DNA of 10,835 nt, taken from NCBI GenBank assembly GCA_028695945.1, contig JAQVIB010000048.1, positions 1 through 10,835 on the forward strand, in the 5' to 3' direction. This DNA is from Lachnospiraceae bacterium. Lineage in GTDB: Bacteria; Bacillota; Clostridia; Lachnospirales; Anaerotignaceae. The notes below the pieces were generated by a model. It was not told the DNA's origin. It saw only the letters and a program-made list of their open reading frames with translations, and did no database searches. This document shows positions 6,944-10,835 of this stretch, one piece after another; position 1 is the stretch's first letter, and each line of letters opens with the position of its first letter. The position numbers and the translations under genes were made by a program.

Positions 6944-7087
6944 TTAATAACTAATTTTTCCATAAAAAATAGCCGCCATATCACAAAGACAAGACGACCG
7001 CAGAACTACCGTATTAACTTTCATAACGCTGATAAAGGGGCAATCATACTCTTTGCCAGCATGAAAATAACTTTTTTCAACCACCAT
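6944..7087 (-). CDS. Small unrecognised ORF (47 residues), possible short peptide or leader
   Basis: ATG at 7087 has AGGAGGGG (7101-7094) at seven-base spacing from GGAGG, and a good promoter lies just upstream (7120-7148). The peptide starts MVVEKSYFHAGKEYDCPF and ends IFYGKISY. It has three cysteines (C16, C33, C35), the last two as CLC within RSSCLCDM. It has no signal peptide and no hydrophobic helix long enough to span a membrane. It uses CTG, CGG and TCG codons that are uncommon in this AT-rich window. I do not recognise a family. Part of the same sequence can fold as a hairpin (7019-7066), so the region may be a structured RNA leader rather than, or as well as, coding sequence. Confidence 0.4.
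   Translation of the reverse strand: MVVEKSYFHAGKEYDCPFISVMKVNTVVLRSSCLCDMAAIFYGKISY
7019..7066 (-). ncRNA. Possible stem-loop within the small-ORF transcript
   Basis: An inner hairpin pairs GGCAA with TTGCC (7057-7053 with 7043-7039, nine-base loop). An outer stem pairs ATGAAA plus AGC (7066-7058) with GCT and TTTCAT (7030-7019), with a small bulge at 7025-7027. Together they give about 14 base pairs shortly after the predicted transcript start. It matches no riboswitch class I can name. This could be chance pairing inside a coding region. Confidence 0.2.
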
Positions 7088-7119
7088 ACTAACCCCTCCT
7101 TCACATTATTTATAACTAT

Positions 7120-7148
7120 ATTATGTTGCCCAAAAACCATAATGTCAA
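7120..7148 (-). promoter_or_regulatory. Sigma-A type promoter for the 47-codon ORF
   Basis: On the minus strand, a perfect TTGACA (7148-7143) is followed after exactly 17 bp by CATAAT (7125-7120), five of six matches to TATAAT. Transcription should start near 7113, about 26 nt before the ATG at 7087. This is the best promoter match in the window. It may also drive the 88-codon ORF and ansA, since no clear terminator lies between them. Confidence 0.65.
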
Positions 7149-7212
7149 TAAAATCTATGTAAAATTTTGCAGAAATATATTATAAAATACAAAATACCAT
7201 TTCTTTTATTAT

Positions 7213-7899
7213 TTAAAATTGTATTTCTATCCTTTTCCCAATGTAAATGCTATTTTCCCTTACAACACTGTCGTAAGCCATAATATTAACATCTTTCTCT
7301 TTGGCAAGTCTTAATGCTTTGGCAAATTCCTTGTCCATTTCACTGTTTGGTGTGAAGTATTTAACCCCAACCATCTGTATAAGAAACAAAAGGTTTGCCT
7401 CATATCCGTCTTCCTTAGCCTTAATCATCTCATATACATGGCGAGAACCACGTAAAGTGGGTGCATCAGGGAAAAGTGCCACTTCATCACGCTCCAGTGT
7501 CACGCCTTTCACCTCAATAAAACCCTTTTTCCCATTTTTTTCATAATAAATATCAAACCTACTGTTTGAATATGTAACCTCTCTTCTTATAAAGGAAACC
7601 TCTCCTATTTCCAAAATTTTGCCTTCCCTCAAAGCTTCCGCAACAACACCATTTGGAACTTGAGAGTCCATGTTTATAAGCACATCACCCTTGTATACAG
7701 CTATAAGTGAATACTTTGTCTTTCGGTTTGGATTGTCACTTTTTTCAAGTATAACACTTGCACCCTCTATAAGAAGCTCTTTGCATCTTCCAGTGTTTTT
7801 AACATGCACAATTTCTTCTACACCGTCAATAATAACTATTGCAATAAATCTGTTTGTACGTTTCAAAAAAATTGCTTGCTTAGTGATTTTATATTCCAT
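7213..7899 (-). CDS. sfsA: SfsA family protein (DNA-binding/nuclease-like, sugar fermentation stimulation homologue)
   Basis: Member of the SfsA family, named for an Escherichia coli protein that stimulates maltose metabolism when overexpressed; its role in Clostridia is unknown. Its 228 residues fit the family. An N-terminal OB-like region contains HVKNTGRCKELL. It is followed by a PD-(D/E)XK nuclease-like domain with SRFDIYYE, the conserved GFIEVKGVTL and ALFPDAPTLRGSRH. I chose ATG 7899 because AGGTG lies six bases upstream; a GTG at 7908 overlaps that site and has none of its own. The gene starts 25 bp after the rubrerythrin stop, so the two are likely cotranscribed. No clear terminator follows. 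Confidence 0.92.
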   Translation of the reverse strand: MEYKITKQAIFLKRTNRFIAIVIIDGVEEIVHVKNTGRCKELLIEGASVILEKSDNPNRKTKYSLIAVYKGDVLINMDSQVPNGVVAEALREGKILEIGEVSFIRREVTYSNSRFDIYYEKNGKKGFIEVKGVTLERDEVALFPDAPTLRGSRHVYEMIKAKEDGYEANLLFLIQMVGVKYFTPNSEMDKEFAKALRLAKEKDVNIMAYDSVVRENSIYIGKRIEIQF

Positions 7900-7924
7900 A
7901 TTTTTCACCTATGTAAGGCAGCTT

Positions 7925-8455
7925 TCAACTGCCCTGCTTTCTTTCAAAAAATGCCTTTGGATGGTTGCATACTGGACAACTTTCAGGTGGTGTAGCACCT
8001 GTATGCACATGTCCGCAGTTTTTACAAACCCACTGTGTTTCAGGTACATCCTTGAACATTGTACCATCTTCCACCTGTTTTTGCAAAGCCACAAATCTTT
8101 CCTCGTGGTCATGCTCAATTTCAGCAAGCATTTTGAAAAAATCACCTATTGCATTAAATTTTTCTTCATAAGCTACCTGCGATGCAGTTTTATAAATTTC
8201 GCTCCATTCTTCGTGCTCTCCAAAAGCTGCATTCTTCAAATTTTCAGCTGTATCATTTATGCCCGATAAATATTTAAATATTTGTTTGGCATGTGCTCGT
8301 TCATTGTCAGCCGTAAGTTCAAACACCTGTGCAACCTTTTCGTAGCCTTCCTTTTTCGCCTGACTAGCATAAAAAGTATAACGGTTTCTTGCCATAGATT
8401 CACCTGCAAAAGCCGCCAACAGGTTTTGTTCTGTTTTACTTCCTAATAAATCCAT
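7925..8455 (-). CDS. rbr: Rubrerythrin
   Basis: Cytoplasmic non-heme iron protein of anaerobes that reduces hydrogen peroxide to water. The 176 residues show the classic order: an N-terminal four-helix diiron domain and a C-terminal rubredoxin-like domain. Likely diiron ligands are E19, E52 and H55 (ExxH), E97 or E98, and E114 with H117 (ExxH within EIEHDHEERF). The rubredoxin FeS4 site is C144-K-N-C147 and C160-P-V-C163. The domain order is that of ordinary rubrerythrin, not reverse rubrerythrin. The ATG at 8455 has an AAAGGGG site. Its promoter must lie in the 93 bp shared with the divergent His-tailed gene. I found no convincing PerR box or -35/-10 pair for this direction. Confidence 0.96.
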   Translation of the reverse strand: MDLLGSKTEQNLLAAFAGESMARNRYTFYASQAKKEGYEKVAQVFELTADNERAHAKQIFKYLSGINDTAENLKNAAFGEHEEWSEIYKTASQVAYEEKFNAIGDFFKMLAEIEHDHEERFVALQKQVEDGTMFKDVPETQWVCKNCGHVHTGATPPESCPVCNHPKAFFERKQGS

Positions 8456-8495
8456 TTAAACACCCCTTTCAACATTAATATACCCCAAATATTAG

Positions 8496-8524
8496 TTGTT
8501 ATAAGTCTAACTTTGAATTATAAT
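8496..8524 (+). promoter_or_regulatory. Promoter for the His/Cys-tailed protein gene
   Basis: TTGTTA (8496-8501) is followed after 17 bp by a perfect TATAAT (8519-8524). The predicted transcript starts near 8531, leaving a leader of about 18 nt with the GGAAGGAG site. It lies in the intergenic region shared with the divergent rubrerythrin gene. It overlaps a 19-bp partial dyad (TTAG...CTAA, 8492-8510). Confidence 0.55.
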
Positions 8525-8548
8525 ATAACTTTAGGAAGGAGTACGATT

Positions 8549-10072
8549 ATGATAAATTTGGAATTAGAAAAGAAAATCACTGCATTATCAACAGAATATA
8601 TATTAAACGAGGCTACAGGAAGCCTGCTTTTATTGCTTTTAAGCTGTATAGAAGATTTGGAGGAAAGTTCTCTTTCGAAAATTCATGAAATTCATCCTGA
8701 CTTACTTGAACTTAAAAAAAATATCCATAACGCTACAATAGGTCTTAAGGATGTGTTGTCTGATAAAGATATTAAATTGGCAGCTCTTGAAGACACATTC
8801 GGTTTGAAGAAACAAATTGTTACCATCTATGAAAACATATACCGCTACTATGCTCAATGGAATATTATATCCAGCCTTATTAGCGATGAAGTTGCATTAC
8901 GCAAGTACAAAGAGCAAAATAATTCGGATAAAAAAATTGAACTTTCCATGTTCTATACCGACTGTATTGACTTTATACAAAGTGCCGAAAATATATCCCA
9001 GCAAAAAAATTATATGGGTCAACTTTTTAAATGTGTTCCTTTTAAAATGGTAAGGGACAAGTATTTTAATCTTGTAAAAGAAAGTCTTGTGCTTGCTTTT
9101 GGCGGCGAAAGTGAAGGATCCATAACAACATCACTAAACACATTTAAAAACACCTGTGCCCCAGATAAAGCACCTAATTATGAGAAATATTTCCGTGATA
9201 TTGCACAATGCTTACAGGATAAAATGTCCATTAAGCCATCTGCTCTTTCTGACCAACAGCTTGATGAAGCTTATACTGACATGAATACTCTTTTTGAAAG
9301 TCTAACTGAAATTGAGGACTATTGCCAAGAAATATTAAATGCAATCGACTCTCTTATTATTCTTTTCTATCTAAACTTCACTTTTGAAGAGTTAACAAAC
9401 GAAAACTTCGGCTATGCGGATGTGTACTATAAGGTATGCGAAATATTAAAAAACCCTGAAGATACGGCGTTTAACGAAACTGTAAAGAATATTTTAGAAG
9501 AATATATTGAGCCTATAATTGATAAAGCAAATGAAATTAATAAAAAAGAAATGAACCTTTTGGAGAAAGCAGGCGATTTCTCCAATTTATCTGAAGATTT
9601 AGGCAAAACCCTTGCAACAGAGGGATTTGTGCGTGCAACCTTCTATGATGACCTTAACGAGGAAATTTTCAACTTTAACCTTGACCCAGACGCACCACCT
9701 GCAACTGAAGATTTTAAAATGAATGCTTTTAATAGCTTTATTGAATTTATGAAAGAATATTTTGCTTCACTTCCACTTTCTGTAAGAAAATCTTCAATGC
9801 TTATGCTTCTTGGTTCACTTCCTATCGCCATGGATATTCATGCACTTATGGACTATATTAAAGATGGCATTGATAATGCAGAAACATTTGAGCATGGTTT
9901 GCTTATAATTGACAAAGCTGGTGCAACATTTACAGATAACGGATTTAATTTCCGTACAGAGAACGATGAAGATGAACACCATCACCATGATGAACATTGT
10001 GGATGTGGACATGACCATCATCATCATGATGAAAACTGCGGCTGCGGGCATGACCACCACCATCACCACTAA
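8549..10072 (+). CDS. Unrecognised 507-residue helical protein with a His/Cys-rich C-terminal tail
   Basis: I do not recognise a named family. The ATG at 8549 has a GGAAGGAG site; an upstream TTG at 8513 has none and lies before the predicted transcript start. The body (1-472) is acidic and looks almost wholly alpha-helical, with no signal peptide or clear membrane helix, so it is probably cytoplasmic. The tail (about 473-507) holds 16 His and four Cys. A 13-residue unit, HHHHDE(H/N)CGCGHD, occurs twice (477-489 and 490-502), then five His end the protein. Tails of this kind in HypB, UreE or SlyD bind nickel, zinc or other soft metals. Metal storage, buffering or delivery is therefore a fair guess, but only a guess. 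It is the only plus-strand gene, divergent from rubrerythrin. Confidence 0.85.
   Translation: MINLELEKKITALSTEYILNEATGSLLLLLLSCIEDLEESSLSKIHEIHPDLLELKKNIHNATIGLKDVLSDKDIKLAALEDTFGLKKQIVTIYENIYRYYAQWNIISSLISDEVALRKYKEQNNSDKKIELSMFYTDCIDFIQSAENISQQKNYMGQLFKCVPFKMVRDKYFNLVKESLVLAFGGESEGSITTSLNTFKNTCAPDKAPNYEKYFRDIAQCLQDKMSIKPSALSDQQLDEAYTDMNTLFESLTEIEDYCQEILNAIDSLIILFYLNFTFEELTNENFGYADVYYKVCEILKNPEDTAFNETVKNILEEYIEPIIDKANEINKKEMNLLEKAGDFSNLSEDLGKTLATEGFVRATFYDDLNEEIFNFNLDPDAPPATEDFKMNAFNSFIEFMKEYFASLPLSVRKSSMLMLLGSLPIAMDIHALMDYIKDGIDNAETFEHGLLIIDKAGATFTDNGFNFRTENDEDEHHHHDEHCGCGHDHHHHDENCGCGHDHHHHH
9977..10069 (+). repeat. Tandem His/Cys-rich coding repeat
   Basis: Two 39-bp units (9977-10015 and 10016-10054) encode HHHHDE(H/N)CGCGHD, followed by a 15-bp partial unit of five His codons. 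The units differ mainly at third codon positions: TGT GGA TGT GGA in the first, TGC GGC TGC GGG in the second. CAC and CAT are mixed. The protein repeat is therefore better conserved than the DNA. Confidence 0.8.
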
Positions 10073-10075
10073 ATA

Positions 10076-10117
10076 AAAAAAGAGATACCAGATAAAATCA
10101 TCTGAGTATCTCTTTTT
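10076..10117. terminator. Bidirectional intrinsic terminator between convergent genes
   Basis: AAAAAGAGATAC-CAGAT pairs with ATCTG-AGTATCTCTTTTT across a short AT loop, giving a stem of about 17 bp with one bulged base. The A-run on one side and the T-run on the other make it work in both directions. It sits between the His-tailed gene (stop at 10072) and the end of the NimA-like gene (10138). Confidence 0.88.
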
Positions 10118-10137
10118 ACTTAACCGAAAATCGATAT

Positions 10138-10605
10138 TTATTTATGATACTTTCCTGTAAAAGATGTAACCCTAACCTTAAAAACCGCAACAGACTCTGC
10201 CATTTTTTCATTAAATGCAAACTCTTTACCTGTTTGGTGTAACATAAGCAATGAAAGTGCTTTTTTCTTTTCTTCTGAATCCTGAACCATTACAGCAGAT
10301 CCGTTGCCTATAATGCTTTTAAAAGAATATGCATATTCACAGGCTTCATCTGCTTCAATCAACCTATGCTCACAATCCATTTCAAAACAAACTTCGCCAT
10401 TTTCTGCAATGGCAGTTATTTTTCTTCCTTCCTTTGCACTGTGGAAGTAAAGTATTAGAGATTCATCTTTATAATCGTAACCAAAGTTTAGGGGAACAAT
10501 ATAAAGGCCATCCTTATCCTGCATAGCAATTCTACAAACCTTGCAACAGTCTATAATTTCCAGTAACTGCTTTATATCTGTTACTTCTCTGTCTTTTCTC
10601 CTCAT
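10138..10605 (-). CDS. NimA-like FMN-binding protein (pyridoxamine 5'-phosphate oxidase fold)
   Basis: Small split-barrel flavoprotein of the NimA/pyridoxamine 5'-phosphate oxidase-related family. Relatives bind FMN; some Nim proteins are linked to 5-nitroimidazole resistance, but most members have no proven function, so resistance should not be assumed. The 155 residues contain the family pattern: MRRKDREVTD at the start, VCRIAMQDKDGLYIVPLNFGY near 22-42, LYFHSAKEGRK near 52-62, and EVCFEMD. I chose ATG 10605 because AGGAGGG lies six bases upstream; a TTG at 10626 in the same frame lies upstream of that site. It follows valS by 29 bp with no terminator between, so it is probably read from the valS transcript. 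It ends at the shared terminator. Confidence 0.9.
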   Translation of the reverse strand: MRRKDREVTDIKQLLEIIDCCKVCRIAMQDKDGLYIVPLNFGYDYKDESLILYFHSAKEGRKITAIAENGEVCFEMDCEHRLIEADEACEYAYSFKSIIGNGSAVMVQDSEEKKKALSLLMLHQTGKEFAFNEKMAESVAVFKVRVTSFTGKYHK

Positions 10606-10634
10606 ATCTTTCCCTCCTAAACTCAAGAGTTAAA

Positions 10635-10835
10635 TTATTTCATCTGCTCAAGTCTTTCTTCAATCTGCTTAAGCATAGCTCTGTATTTATCCTCTTTTGC
10701 TTTTTCTTCATCAATTACACTCTGAGGAGCTTTCGCAACAAAGCCTTGATTACTTAATTTCTTTTCAACTCGTTCTATTTCTTTCAGCATTTTTTCTTTT
10801 TCCTTGCTAAGTCTTTCAATTTCTTTTGCAATGTC
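10635..10835 (-). CDS. valS: Valyl-tRNA synthetase, C-terminal 66 residues (cut by window edge)
   Basis: The visible end is the C-terminal coiled-coil arm of ValRS, which contacts tRNA-Val. It reads as a charged heptad-rich segment (DIAKEIERLSKEKEKM), then VEKKLSNQGFVAKAPQSVID, a motif typical of this arm, then a second helix ending in EERLEQMK and TAA at 10635. The catalytic domain, anticodon-binding domain and start lie beyond the right edge. The enzyme charges tRNA-Val with valine. Confidence 0.92.
   Translation of the reverse strand, partial: DIAKEIERLSKEKEKMLKEIERVEKKLSNQGFVAKAPQSVIDEEKAKEDKYRAMLKQIEERLEQMK

Noticed and set aside
7670..8269. 199-codon plus-strand ORF across sfsA and rubrerythrin
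   Set aside because: It spans two well-supported genes and their junction on the other strand and has no translation signals.
8513..8548. Upstream TTG start for the His-tailed protein
   Set aside because: It lies within and before the -10 element and has no ribosome binding site; the ATG at 8549 has a strong one.
8456..8548. PerR or Fur box for rubrerythrin
   Set aside because: The partial dyad present does not match the TTATAATNATTATAA pattern well enough to name a regulator.
10016..10072. C-terminal His run as an artificial affinity tag
   Set aside because: The His runs are part of a longer natural-looking repeat with CGCGH and DE residues, use mixed CAC/CAT codons, and end at a normal intrinsic terminator in a chromosomal context.
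1..10835. CRISPR array, tRNA, rRNA, insertion sequence or prophage
   Set aside because: No regularly spaced repeats, cloverleaf-like sequences, transposase or phage genes were seen on either strand by eye.

Overview
The window comes from an AT-rich, low-GC Gram-positive genome, most likely an anaerobic member of the Clostridia. The evidence is strong AGGAGG-type ribosome binding sites, a rubrerythrin, a NimA-like flavoprotein, a clostridial-type D,D-carboxypeptidase, and the Firmicute order gdpP-rplI-dnaB. It looks like ordinary chromosomal core sequence. No insertion sequence, phage gene, CRISPR array, tRNA or rRNA was seen. Almost everything is on the minus strand; one gene is on the plus strand.

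Layout, reading the minus strand from right to left. At the right edge is the C-terminal end of valS, followed 29 bp later by a NimA-like FMN-binding protein. A bidirectional terminator (10076-10117) separates this pair from a convergent plus-strand gene (8549-10072). That gene encodes an unrecognised 507-residue, mostly helical protein ending in a His/Cys-rich tail that looks metal-binding. It is divergent from a rubrerythrin-sfsA pair (8455-7213). Next comes a stretch of about 590 bp with its own good promoter (7120-7148). It holds a 47-codon ORF that overlaps a potential RNA hairpin, a near-perfect palindrome, and an 88-codon ORF whose only well-placed start is AUU. Then follow an asparaginase gene (ansA) and a D,D-carboxypeptidase gene (dacF-like), whose ribosome binding site lies inside an inverted repeat. 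The left third is one operon: prephenate dehydratase (pheA), the c-di-AMP phosphodiesterase gdpP, ribosomal protein L9 (rplI) and the replicative helicase dnaB, which runs off the left edge.

The clearest anomaly is in gdpP. The two halves of the protein lie in exactly the same frame and are separated by a single in-frame TAA at 2333-2335. The 37 codons after it are intact and recognisably GdpP, and all the DHH/DHHA1 catalytic motifs are preserved. This looks like a recent nonsense mutation, an assembly or sequencing error, or less likely recoding or reinitiation. If real, it should remove or weaken c-di-AMP breakdown, which in other Firmicutes affects cell-wall stress and beta-lactam tolerance. 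Other points worth a second look are the His/Cys-tailed protein beside rubrerythrin and the small-ORF locus at 6627-7148.
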